This document shows, in pieces, positions 15,589-23,686 of a stretch of DNA of 64,000 bases. This stretch comes from Pseudolabrys sp035718275 (GTDB lineage: Bacteria > Pseudomonadota > Alphaproteobacteria > Rhizobiales > Xanthobacteraceae). The notes under the pieces are model-generated. The model saw nothing but the letters and a program-made list of their open reading frames with translations. It made no database searches and was not told the origin of the DNA. The translations under genes were made by a program, and so were the position numbers. The stretch lies in NCBI GenBank assembly GCA_035718275.1, contig DASTHI010000031.1:186001-250000 (forward strand). Direction: 5' to 3'. Within the stretch, counting starts at the first letter, position 1. Each line of letters begins with the position of its first letter.

Positions 15589-17273
15589 GGAAAATGCTCC
15601 GCGTGCCAATCCGCTTCGAGTTCAGGGTTGATCTTGGCGTCGATGACGAAGACGCCGGGCGCGCCCTCATTGACCCACCGGCGCAGCGGGTCGAGATCGG
15701 CAAGCGTCCGAACGGTTGCCCCGCGCGCGCCATAACCGCGCGCGATTGCGGCGAAATCCGTTTCCGGAAACTGCACGATATCGGTCGAGTAGCCCCGGCG
15801 GCGGAAGAAATGGACTTCCGCAGCATACGAGCTGTCGTTGTAGATCAGAATGCAGAGTCGCAACCTGAGGCGGATTGCTGTTTCGAGGTCCGCAATCGAC
15901 ATGAGGAAACCGCCGTCGCCGGCGCCGAGCACCGCCAGCTTGCCCGGATTGGCGATCGCAAGGCCGATCGCGGAAGCGAGGCCGAGACCCACCGACTGGA
16001 ATGAGTGGCTCAGGCACGAGGCCTTCGGACTGGGAACACGAAGATAACGTGGGACCCAGCCGCAAAAGTGGCCGGAGTCGGAGGCGACCACGCGATCCTT
16101 GGGCAGGATTTCATCCACCGCCTTGCTCAAAGTGCGGGGATCGATGTGTCGCGCATTCGACTGATCGGGGTGCGGAAAATGATGATTGTCACCCGAGCGG
16201 ATGCGCTCGCGCGTGTGCTGATTGCGGCGGCCATTCTTCGGCACGCCGGATCCGATCTCGGCCAGCAAGGCTTCGGCGGTCGCCTTCGCATCGGCCAGCA
16301 CTGCAAATTGCACCGGCATCTGGTAGCCCAGTTTTGATGCGTCGATGTCGATCTGCGCGACGCTTGCGCGCGGCGCGATAAGCTTGCCTTTCTTTGTCGT
16401 CCATTGCGTGAAGCTTACGCCAAAGCCGAGAATGAAATCGCTTTCGCAGATCAGTTCGTCCGCCGCGGGAGAGGAAAAACCGCCGCAGATTCCGACCGAC
16501 CATGGGTCCTCGGCAAAGAGCCCGTGGCCGCAGACCGATGTTGCAAGCAGCGCCCCCAGCCGATCGGCGAGGGCGACGAGCTGAGCTTCGGCATCGGAGA
16601 GAACGGCGCCGCGCCCCGCCAGAATGAGCGGACGCTGCGCTCGCATGAGGGCTTCGGCGAGCCGTTTTACATCCTGCGGATCGGGCTGCAGACGTCCCGG
16701 GATCGGCGTGAGTTCGAGTGGCGCATTCGTGCCATCGGCCTTTGCGTCCTGCACGTCAAGCGGCAGACTAAGAACCACGGTCTGGCGGTCGCGCAGAACC
16801 CGGGTCACCGCTCGGAGCAGGTCGCCGCGGGCGGACTCCGGCGTATGCGTTCGCTCTGAAATCGCGCCGACCGAGCGCACAAGCTCGGCCTGATCGAAAT
16901 AAAAGTTCGATTTAATATTGCCCGTCTGCACGTCTCCCGCGAGGACCAGCAGAGGCGTCCGGCTTTTTGCCGCTTCGCCTATTCCGGTGATCGCATTGGT
17001 GAGGCCCGGTCCGGAATGGAGACTCACGAGCGTCAGCTCACCCGTCGCCTTCGCATAGGCGTCGGCCATGCTTGCGGCATTGCCTTCGTGCCGGGCGGAA
17101 ATGAACTCGATACCGGCCTCCACCAGACCATGCGAGATCTTGAAATTGGCAGTGCCAAGCAAACCGAAGCACCGGCGGGCGCCGAGGTGAGCAAGATCCT
17201 TTGCCAGGGCTGACGCGACTGTTGGGCTGCTCAAAGCGTGTCGATGGTTTGTTTGACTCCCTAACCTACTCAT
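15585..17273 (-). CDS. Thiamine diphosphate-dependent enzyme, acetolactate synthase-like
   Basis: The 562-residue protein has the three-domain layout of the acetolactate synthase/benzoylformate decarboxylase superfamily. The N-terminal domain keeps the cofactor-activating Glu (E63 in ARHEGNAASMADAYA). The central domain resembles the FAD/ADP domain. The C-terminal domain has the diphosphate motif starting at GAGDGGF and ending at YNDSSY. A linker near residue 360 is rich in His and Arg and looks like an insertion. The ATG at 17273 lacks a good ribosome-binding site, so the true start may differ. It forms a unit with the GFA protein and is divergent from the TRAP transporter. The substrate is probably a 2-oxo acid but is not determined. 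Confidence 0.85.
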   Translation of the reverse strand: MSRLGSQTNHRHALSSPTVASALAKDLAHLGARRCFGLLGTANFKISHGLVEAGIEFISARHEGNAASMADAYAKATGELTLVSLHSGPGLTNAITGIGEAAKSRTPLLVLAGDVQTGNIKSNFYFDQAELVRSVGAISERTHTPESARGDLLRAVTRVLRDRQTVVLSLPLDVQDAKADGTNAPLELTPIPGRLQPDPQDVKRLAEALMRAQRPLILAGRGAVLSDAEAQLVALADRLGALLATSVCGHGLFAEDPWSVGICGGFSSPAADELICESDFILGFGVSFTQWTTKKGKLIAPRASVAQIDIDASKLGYQMPVQFAVLADAKATAEALLAEIGSGVPKNGRRNQHTRERIRSGDNHHFPHPDQSNARHIDPRTLSKAVDEILPKDRVVASDSGHFCGWVPRYLRVPSPKASCLSHSFQSVGLGLASAIGLAIANPGKLAVLGAGDGGFLMSIADLETAIRLRLRLCILIYNDSSYAAEVHFFRRRGYSTDIVQFPETDFAAIARGYGARGATVRTLADLDPLRRWVNEGAPGVFVIDAKINPELEADWHAEHFP

Positions 17274-17338
17274 AACAATATAGGAAATACATGACAAACA
17301 ACCGGGTGCTCGAACCGGACAGGGGGAGGAATCTCACC

Positions 17339-18304
17339 ATGTGCAAGAAGCTTGCACTCGGATTTTTTGCGGCAACTCTCGTCTGCTCGTCAGCCATCGC
17401 TCAGGAAGTGACGCTCCGCGCGGTCACCGCCTTCGCCGAGAAGACGACTTATTCGCGCGGGTTCGAGAAGTTCATCGAGCGCGTCAATGCGGAAGGCAAG
17501 GGCAAGATCCAGATCAACTATATCGGCGGGCCGAAGGCGATGCCGCCATTCGAGCTCGGCAAGGCGCTGCAGAGCGGCGTCATCGACATTGCAAACACGA
17601 CCGGCGCCTTCACCACGAACGTTATGCCGGAAGGCGATGCGTGGAAACTGACTGAGAAGCCAATGGCGGAGCTGCGCAAGAACGGCGGCTATGACTATAT
17701 GGCCAAGCTCTACGCCGAGAAAATGAATGCCATTTTCCTTGCGCGGCTGGTCGACAACAATCCGTTTCATCTTTACCTGACCAAGCCGATTTCAAAACCC
17801 GACCTGACCGGTCTCAAGATCCGCATCACACCGGTCTATCGCGACTTCTTTCAGGCGCTCGGCGCGACCGTCGTTCAGACGCCACCGGGTGAAGTCTACA
17901 CCTCACTCGAGCGCGGCGTCGTGGATGGCTATGGCTGGCCGATCACCGGCATTTTCGATCTCGGCTGGCACGAGAAGACTAAGTACCGCGTGGATCCCGG
18001 CTTCTACACCGCCGAGGTGTCGGTTCTCGTCAACAAGACGACCTGGGACAAGCTGACGGACGCACAGAGAGCCGTGCTGCGCAAGGCGGCCGATCTCGGA
18101 GAATCCGAGGCGGCAGCCGAGTTCGCTGCGGAGAATGCCAAGGACACGAAGCGGCAGGCAGACGCCGGCATTCAGACGATCAAGTTCGACGCCGCAGGCG
18201 CCGAGGCATATCGGGCGAAAGCGTATGAGGCCGGCTGGGCAGGCATCATCAAGCAAAGCCCCGAACACGGCCCCAAGCTAAGGGAATTTTTCTCGAAGAA
18301 GTAG
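17339..18304 (+). CDS. TRAP transporter substrate-binding protein (DctP family)
   Basis: This is a 321-residue periplasmic protein with a signal peptide (cleavage after AIA, about residue 20). Residues 160-240 carry the family core: LTGLKIRIT with the carboxylate-binding Arg, then GATVVQTPPGEVYTSLERGVVDG. Members bind organic acids for sodium-driven uptake. The ATG at 17339 is preceded by a strong GGGGGAGG site; a longer frame from an ATG at 17291 is less likely. It is followed by the small and large TRAP permeases and faces the thiamine-diphosphate enzyme. That enzyme probably uses the imported acid. Confidence 0.9.
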   Translation: MCKKLALGFFAATLVCSSAIAQEVTLRAVTAFAEKTTYSRGFEKFIERVNAEGKGKIQINYIGGPKAMPPFELGKALQSGVIDIANTTGAFTTNVMPEGDAWKLTEKPMAELRKNGGYDYMAKLYAEKMNAIFLARLVDNNPFHLYLTKPISKPDLTGLKIRITPVYRDFFQALGATVVQTPPGEVYTSLERGVVDGYGWPITGIFDLGWHEKTKYRVDPGFYTAEVSVLVNKTTWDKLTDAQRAVLRKAADLGESEAAAEFAAENAKDTKRQADAGIQTIKFDAAGAEAYRAKAYEAGWAGIIKQSPEHGPKLREFFSKK

Positions 18305-18334
18305 ACGTAGCCTTTCGTTCGGGTGAGCCGCAGC

Positions 18335-18850
18335 ATGGCGCGATTGTCCGACTGGTATGAGCGCCTGCTCGATGCACTTGTGATCGCCGCCTGTGTTCTG
18401 CTGCTGGCGATGACCCTGATGATCGGTGCTGACGTTATCTCGCGCAACATCGGTGGCGGCGGCGTCCCCGTGAGCAATGAACTCTCCGAGGACATTCTCT
18501 ATCTGATGACATTGTTGGCAGCACCCTGGCTGTTGCGCCAGGGTCAGCACATCCGGGTCGACATCATCTTGCGCACATTGCCCGTTCGCATCGCCTGGCT
18601 TCTGGAATGGCTTGGTGACATCGTCGGCCTTTTCTGCTGCATCTATTTCGTCTGGTACGGATATCTGATCACGCTCGCGAGCTACGAAGCGGGGTCGGTC
18701 AACATCAAGACTCTGGTGACGCCCGAATGGTGGACCCTGGCACCGCTTCCGCTCGGGTTTGCCCTGCTTGCTGTCGAATTCATTTTCCGCATGCACCGGC
18801 TGGCCTCCGCGGAGATTGGCCTGCGCGAGGACGCGGTCTCAGCGGCCTGA
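18335..18850 (+). CDS. TRAP transporter small permease (DctQ)
   Basis: The 171-residue protein has four predicted helices, with the typical SNELSEDILYLMTLLAAPWLLRQGQHI (about residues 45-71) that marks DctQ subunits. The ATG at 18335 follows GGGTGAG by seven bases; a GTG at 18323 is an alternative. It lies between the binding protein and the large permease and links them in the complex. Confidence 0.88.
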   Translation: MARLSDWYERLLDALVIAACVLLLAMTLMIGADVISRNIGGGGVPVSNELSEDILYLMTLLAAPWLLRQGQHIRVDIILRTLPVRIAWLLEWLGDIVGLFCCIYFVWYGYLITLASYEAGSVNIKTLVTPEWWTLAPLPLGFALLAVEFIFRMHRLASAEIGLREDAVSAA

Positions 18851-18879
18851 AGCCTCCACTTCACGAGGAGATGTCAAGC

Positions 18880-20193
18880 ATGTCCTGGCAAATGGCCTCG
18901 CTGCTCCTCCTCGGTGGCTCCACGGGGCTGCTGTTTGCCGGAATACCGGTCGCGATCTCGTTCATCGCAATCAATCTGATCGGCGCCTTCCTTTTCCTCG
19001 GCGGCGATGCTGGCCTGCACCAGGTCGCGCGCAACAGCGTCGCGGCCGTGATCAATTTCTCGCTGACACCGATTCCCCTTTTCATTCTCATGGGCGAAGT
19101 GCTCTTTCACACCGGCCTTGCTCTCAACGTTATTGACGGAGTCGAGCGCCTGATCCGCCAGGTGCCCGGGCGGCTTGCCGTCGTCGCCGTCGTCGCAGGA
19201 ACGATCTTTTCCGCGATCTCGGGATCGACGATTGCGACGACGGCCATGCTCGGGTCGCTGATGCTGCCGGTCATGCTGTCGCGCGGCTACAGCCCCGTCC
19301 TTGCAACGGGCCCGATCATGGCGATCGGCGCGGTCGACATGCTCATTCCACCCTCGGCGCTCACCGTCCTGCTCGGCAGCCTGTCGGGAATCTCCATTTC
19401 CAAGCTGCTGATCGGCGGCATCGTACCCGGCCTGATGCTGAGCGCTGCTTTCGTGGGCTACATTGTCACACGCGCCCTGATGCGGCCCGACCTTGCCCCC
19501 GCAACACCGATCGAAAGCAAGAGAGGCTGGGCGCGCTACGAGCTTCTCGTCCTTTATGTCGTCCCGCTCGCCTCGATCTTCGTAGTCGTTATTGGCGCGA
19601 TGTCCGCGGGCATCGCGACGCCGACGGAATCCGCCGCCTTGGGCGCGCTTGCGACGATGGCGCTTGCTGCCGCCTATCGCGCGCTCAACCTGAAAAACCT
19701 GATGCAGGCATTGCGCGGCACCGTCGCGATCTCCGGCATGATCCTCTTCATCATTCTCGGGGCGATCACGTTTTCGCAGATCCTCAGCTTCTCCGGAGCA
19801 ACACAGGGCATCGTGTCCGCCATTCTTGGGCATGGCCTTTCCACATTGGCCGTCCTCGCCGGGATGATGATGCTGCTCATCTTTCTCGGCATCTTCGTCG
19901 ACCAGGTCAGTATGATGCTCATCACGCTGCCCGTATACATGCCCATCGTGCAGCGGCTTGATGTGGACCTGATCTGGTTCGGCGTGCTCTATCTGATCTG
20001 CATGCAGCTCGGTCTCTTGCTGCCGCCGCACGGGCTGCTGCTGATGACCATGAAGGGGGTCGCGCCGCCACAGGTGAGGATGGCGCACATTTTCCGCGCG
20101 GTCGTGCCTTACATCGCCATGAGTATTGTCCTGCTCCTCGTTATCATCGCATTTCCCGCCATCGCGACCTGGCTCCCCAACGTATGGGGATAA
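18880..20193 (+). CDS. TRAP transporter large permease (DctM)
   Basis: This is a 437-residue membrane protein with about 12 helices. Family segments are visible: PLFILMGEVLFHTGLA, GTIFSAISGSTIATTAMLGSLMLPVM (about residues 108-133), and MAIGAVDMLIPPSALTVLLG. It is the channel subunit of a sodium-dependent TRAP system. A GAGGAG sits nine bases before the ATG at 18880; an ATG at 18871 in the same frame is too close to it. A long open frame on the opposite strand over this gene is composition-driven and not a gene. Confidence 0.9.
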   Translation: MSWQMASLLLLGGSTGLLFAGIPVAISFIAINLIGAFLFLGGDAGLHQVARNSVAAVINFSLTPIPLFILMGEVLFHTGLALNVIDGVERLIRQVPGRLAVVAVVAGTIFSAISGSTIATTAMLGSLMLPVMLSRGYSPVLATGPIMAIGAVDMLIPPSALTVLLGSLSGISISKLLIGGIVPGLMLSAAFVGYIVTRALMRPDLAPATPIESKRGWARYELLVLYVVPLASIFVVVIGAMSAGIATPTESAALGALATMALAAAYRALNLKNLMQALRGTVAISGMILFIILGAITFSQILSFSGATQGIVSAILGHGLSTLAVLAGMMMLLIFLGIFVDQVSMMLITLPVYMPIVQRLDVDLIWFGVLYLICMQLGLLLPPHGLLLMTMKGVAPPQVRMAHIFRAVVPYIAMSIVLLLVIIAFPAIATWLPNVWG

Positions 20194-20231
20194 CAGTGCT
20201 TTGTTCGGCGATTATTTGTGTCAACGCTGGC

Positions 20232-21194
20232 TCAAAATGAATCGCCCCAATGGCATCGCGAGGCGCGCTTGAAGAGCCCGCCTTGGCGGCGCGAGACAAG
20301 TTCATCGCGCAGCGAACCGTCAGTACGGCACAGCTTCAGCCTCACATGACCGCTGCCTTTTCTTGGCGGCGCAATCACCCGCTCCCCGGCGGCCACGCTT
20401 GCCTTTCGGGAGACTGCGACATAGCTGAACTTCTCGTCTTCCCAAGGCACCTCAGCGCCCTTGGCCAGCCGGTGCAACCGCGACCGCGCGACGCGCTGCG
20501 CGAAATGACACCAATCCGGTGCCTGCACCGGACATTCATGCGCATGCGGGCACGGCGCGATGATATGCGCACCGTCCGCGATCAGCTGACGCCTCGCCGC
20601 AAGGATGCGTTCCCAGCCCTCGGGCGTGCCAGGCTCTACGATGAGCAGGGTGTCGGCCGTGAGCTGCCATAGGTGCTGCAGGACCGATGGCCGGCTGTCC
20701 GCAGTGAGTTCGTTGAGCACATAAGCCATAGTGACAAGATCGCGCGGCGCGCAATCGGGTCTGCGGGCGGTGATATCAAAGGCGCACCAGGTGATGCGGG
20801 GCAGCTGGCTGTGCCTCGCGAGCATCTCGCCGCAAGTACGGATAACCGGGCTTGCCTCCACAAGCATCGCATCGTTGAGCGTAGGCCAGCAATCGGCCGC
20901 GGCCCAGAGCGCGGTGCCCGGTCCGGCGCCAACGTCGAGCATCGAAGCTGGCGCAAAATCCGGCCGCGCCTCGGCGATCGCGGCAAGGCTTGCGCGAACC
21001 GCGGCATAGGTGGCGGGGAGACGCGTCGCGAGGTAGGCGAGCGCGTCGCGATCGCTTGCAACGTAATACTCGCGTCCGCGCTGACCGGCCCGGTACCGCT
21101 CGGACAGAGCGCCTGCTGCCGCGGCGATATCCTTCATGGCCGTGCCGCTCAGCGCTTCGTCAACGGCCCGGCGCAGCGGCGGCGGCATTTCCAT
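20232..21194 (-). CDS. Rsm22-like small-subunit rRNA methyltransferase family protein
   Basis: The 320-residue protein has a SAM-binding Rossmann core (MLDVGAGPGTALWA, about residues 85-98, and VTMAYVLNEL at 154-163). A cysteine cluster of the type C-x5-C-x7-C follows (C215, C221, C229, in a segment with HAHEC and APDWCHF), then an RLHRLAKGAEVPWEDEKFSYV segment. This is the Rsm22 pattern known from mitochondrial ribosome assembly factors, in which the cysteines bind an iron-sulfur cluster. The bacterial versions are little studied. It stands alone, convergent with the TRAP operon after a 38-base gap. Confidence 0.85.
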   Translation of the reverse strand: MEMPPPLRRAVDEALSGTAMKDIAAAAGALSERYRAGQRGREYYVASDRDALAYLATRLPATYAAVRASLAAIAEARPDFAPASMLDVGAGPGTALWAAADCWPTLNDAMLVEASPVIRTCGEMLARHSQLPRITWCAFDITARRPDCAPRDLVTMAYVLNELTADSRPSVLQHLWQLTADTLLIVEPGTPEGWERILAARRQLIADGAHIIAPCPHAHECPVQAPDWCHFAQRVARSRLHRLAKGAEVPWEDEKFSYVAVSRKASVAAGERVIAPPRKGSGHVRLKLCRTDGSLRDELVSRRQGGLFKRASRCHWGDSF

Positions 21195-21359
21195 TGATCA
21201 CCTGCGGTCGGGGTTTCTTTTCGGCGGATTACTCATTGACACAATCAGAGTTTAAACGGTCAGTTTTCTGCAACCGGACGCAGATCGTCCCCGTGAACAA
21301 AATTTAATTCATGCGCGTGGAACGAGATTGATGACCAGCGGCCTAATACATCAGGAGCA

Positions 21360-21391
21360 GCCTCACCGAAGAGGTGCACCGCCTCACCGAA
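21360..21391 (+). repeat. Short direct repeat before a small membrane protein
   Basis: GCCTCACCGAA occurs twice, with starts 21 bases apart (about two helical turns), directly in front of the ATG at 21393. This geometry is compatible with a protein-binding site, but there is no independent support. Confidence 0.3.
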
Positions 21392-21392
21392 A

Positions 21393-21680
21393 ATGAGAAC
21401 TGTCATGACGTGGGGTATGATCATTTATCGCGCAGCTGCAATCATTTCTGCATCGGTTGTGCTGCTCGCCTTTTTGAATTTTGCCGACAATTTGAGTGAA
21501 GGCCGCCCGCTGCTTCCTGTCGTTGCTTTAGGTCTGGCAGGGCTTATTGCCCTCATCGGGGTTGGTTGCCGGCATTGGTTTGGTTCTGATTCTGATATCC
21601 AAGATCCCGCCCCACGGACTGCAAGACAGAGTATGCGCTATCTGAGATATGATGTTCGCGACGTTCGCCGAGACACCTAG
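21393..21680 (+). CDS. Hypothetical two-helix membrane protein
   Basis: This is a 95-residue protein with hydrophobic segments at about residues 10-29 and 41-60 and a charged, Arg-rich C-terminal tail. The gene is more AT-rich than most of the window, and in-frame ATGs at residues 5 and 9 are alternative starts. No family is recognised. It lies at the beginning of the loose patch between the Rsm22-like gene and tRNA-Arg, where the gene density is low. Confidence 0.45.
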   Translation: MRTVMTWGMIIYRAAAIISASVVLLAFLNFADNLSEGRPLLPVVALGLAGLIALIGVGCRHWFGSDSDIQDPAPRTARQSMRYLRYDVRDVRRDT

Positions 21681-21904
21681 TGGCTTTTGTAGAGCTGTTT
21701 CGGCGGTAATCCTGGCCGGGTTCTTCGTTTGGGGGTAGTTCGACAAGCCTTTTTTCCGTGGCGTCCTGATCGGATACCGTTGCCGAGTTCCAAGCTGACG
21801 ATTGACTAACCAGAAATTCGCATTTTCAGAGTGCACCTTGCCGTGAACACGATTGGGTAACCGTTGGTGACAGATCGTGTGGCTGTTGCAAACGGGAGAC
21901 GGCA

Positions 21905-22081
21905 ATGGGACAGACACACCATCCACAACTCAATCGACAGGCATGTGAATGGGCAAAGCTCATTCGCAAGCTGCGCTGGATCGGCATGGAGGACGATGCA
22001 CATCACCTGCAACTGGCAATGTGCGGCCTGCCTCCGCATGAACGATATGCCGTTCTGGCGGGGCCTTTGAGCACCGACTAG
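21905..22081 (+). CDS. Small 58-residue soluble protein
   Basis: A compact 58-codon frame starts at ATG 21905 with GGGAGA five bases upstream and ends at TAG 22081. The sequence contains WAKLIRKLRWIGMEDDAHHL and ends with PPHERYAVLAGPLSTD. It looks like an amphipathic helical mini-protein similar to small conserved proteins of Bradyrhizobium relatives, although I cannot name a family. A good terminator-like hairpin follows ten bases after the stop, which supports a separate transcript. The other frames across this region give no better product. Confidence 0.6.
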   Translation: MGQTHHPQLNRQACEWAKLIRKLRWIGMEDDAHHLQLAMCGLPPHERYAVLAGPLSTD

Positions 22082-22090
22082 TTGCAAAGT

Positions 22091-22125
22091 GGGGGGCAGC
22101 CGCTGGCCCCTCTCTCATATCTTTT
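22091..22125 (+). terminator. Terminator after the 58-residue gene
   Basis: A GGGG...CCCC-closed hairpin (22091-22110) with an inner CAG/CTG stem is followed by a T-rich stretch, TCTCTCATATCTTTT. The position ten bases after the stop codon fits intrinsic termination. Confidence 0.5.
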
Positions 22126-22480
22126 CACCTCGCGTTGGTGAAGTTCAGATCACTGACGCCTGAGCTTGTCGAGGCCACGCAGCGCTGCGAACATGCCAAT
22201 GCGCTGGAAGAGCATCGGGCAGGCATTCTTGAAGGCCGCTGCGATTCGCCTTTCAAGCCCGAGCCTCAGCGGGATCAGGCACACCCCAATGCGCTTCCCG
22301 TTACCGCTCGTTTTCTTGTCCGCCGCAGAATTCGCTTTGCGTCATAAGCTGACATTCGCATCGCAATCAGTATCAGGCTACGGCTGATCACTTGGGACGT
22401 GGTCTAGTCCTTTGGGGCTAATGTTGCACTGTGGTCGCTGCGCTAAGATTGTCGTTCCTTATGGCGGCGTGGGGCAGACG
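22126..22480. other. Intergenic region, no supported gene
   Basis: About 350 bases hold several short overlapping frames on both strands, none with a ribosome-binding site plus recognisable sequence. A minus-strand frame around 22160-22340 is open for about 60 codons but has no start codon, and could be a gene remnant. The promoter for the downstream two-gene unit should lie here. Confidence 0.4.
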
Positions 22481-23686
22481 ATGCCCAGTGAAATAGACCA
22501 CCTACCCCTTAGAACGGCAGGATATTACGCCCTCGCAGACTTGGTCACACTGAGCGGGCTCGCCGAAATAGATTTGCGGCGCCGGGTCAAAAGGCTGGGC
22601 GTGCCGATCGAGCATCGCTACTCGCAAGAAGTTGTAGCGATGGAAAGCGCCAGGCGGCTCTTGGAATGGTTTGTCCAACCGACCGCCAATTCACCCGGTT
22701 TCTCAGTGCCCCGAATGGCTGCGCTCATGCGGCGTGCAGTCGAGGCAACCCAACTCAATCTATCCGGCATGACACTACTGACGGAGGCCGCAACCGGAGC
22801 CTATGGCGTAACCCCGGTCATCGCTGCAATGGCAGGCGCCAGACACGTGTACGCGTTCACTCGGTCGAGCAGGTACGGCTCCGTCTCCGACGTGATGGAC
22901 TGGACCTTGCAGTTGGCAAATGCGGTTGGGGTTTCGGATCGTATTGATGTAATCGAAAAGGTGTCTCCGGCCATCCTCGGCCATGTTGATATCGTGACAA
23001 ATAGCGGTCACCTGCGTCCACTTACGGCCGACTTCATTGATCGACTTCCCAGCTCCACTGTCATCGCCCTCATGTATGAGGCTTGGGAGTTTCGCCCCGA
23101 TGACATCGATCTGCGCGCCTGTATACGACGGCGAATCCCTCTTGTTGGCGTCAACGAAAGGCACGAATCGATCGACGTATTCTCGTTCCTGGGCCCTCTG
23201 TGCGTAAAAGCGCTGCACGATTGCGGCCTAGCCGTTTGTCGCAACAGGATAGCACTTCTCTGCGATAATGGATTCGCCGACTATATCTCGCGAGGGCTCG
23301 TCGGCCTCGGCGCGAATGTGCAAATGTTCGTCGACGTTGCTGGATTGTATCCGCAAGATTGGGACGCCGTCGTAGTAGCCTTGTTGCCCGCCAATAGACC
23401 GCGAATAGGCCCTGCAGAAGCCCGGCATCTCGCGGCCGTGCTACCGCCGGAGGCTGTGGTGGTCCAGTTCTGGGGCGACATCGACCGGGAGGCGTCACTG
23501 TCTCACGGCCTGACAGTCTGGCCGGTGCGACCGCCTTCGCCGGGGCATATGGCCGTCCTCCTCTCGGACATCGGACCCGAACCGATCATTCGTTTGCAGA
23601 CCGGCGGATTGCGCGCCGCTGAATGGATCCGGCGCGGGGGAACAGCGAGGCGCGACGGCTTTGCTCAGCTCGTTAAGCCGACATGA
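22481..23686 (+). CDS. Unrecognised protein with Rossmann-like segments
   Basis: I do not recognise this 401-residue protein. Its N-terminal 75 residues are helical. Residues about 95-160 contain LTEAATGAYGVTPVIAAMAG, and later AVCRNRIALLCDNGFADYI, each reading like a beta-alpha-beta nucleotide-binding segment. Two Rossmann-like halves are therefore possible, as in formate/alanine dehydrogenases or adenosylhomocysteinase. A classic GxGxxG is not intact. The ATG at 22481 has GGGG six bases upstream; an ATG at 22421 would add 20 residues. It overlaps the formyltransferase gene by four bases (ATGA), so the two products very probably act together. Confidence 0.6.
   Translation: MPSEIDHLPLRTAGYYALADLVTLSGLAEIDLRRRVKRLGVPIEHRYSQEVVAMESARRLLEWFVQPTANSPGFSVPRMAALMRRAVEATQLNLSGMTLLTEAATGAYGVTPVIAAMAGARHVYAFTRSSRYGSVSDVMDWTLQLANAVGVSDRIDVIEKVSPAILGHVDIVTNSGHLRPLTADFIDRLPSSTVIALMYEAWEFRPDDIDLRACIRRRIPLVGVNERHESIDVFSFLGPLCVKALHDCGLAVCRNRIALLCDNGFADYISRGLVGLGANVQMFVDVAGLYPQDWDAVVVALLPANRPRIGPAEARHLAAVLPPEAVVVQFWGDIDREASLSHGLTVWPVRPPSPGHMAVLLSDIGPEPIIRLQTGGLRAAEWIRRGGTARRDGFAQLVKPT

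Noticed and set aside
18874..20088. 404-codon open frame on the minus strand over the TRAP large permease gene
   Set aside because: The product is dominated by Asp, Arg, Gln and His and mirrors a hydrophobic coding frame on the other strand; it is a composition effect.
22135..22387. Two overlapping short plus-strand frames and one start-less minus-strand frame
   Set aside because: No ribosome-binding site, no family similarity, and conflicting frames; at most a gene remnant.
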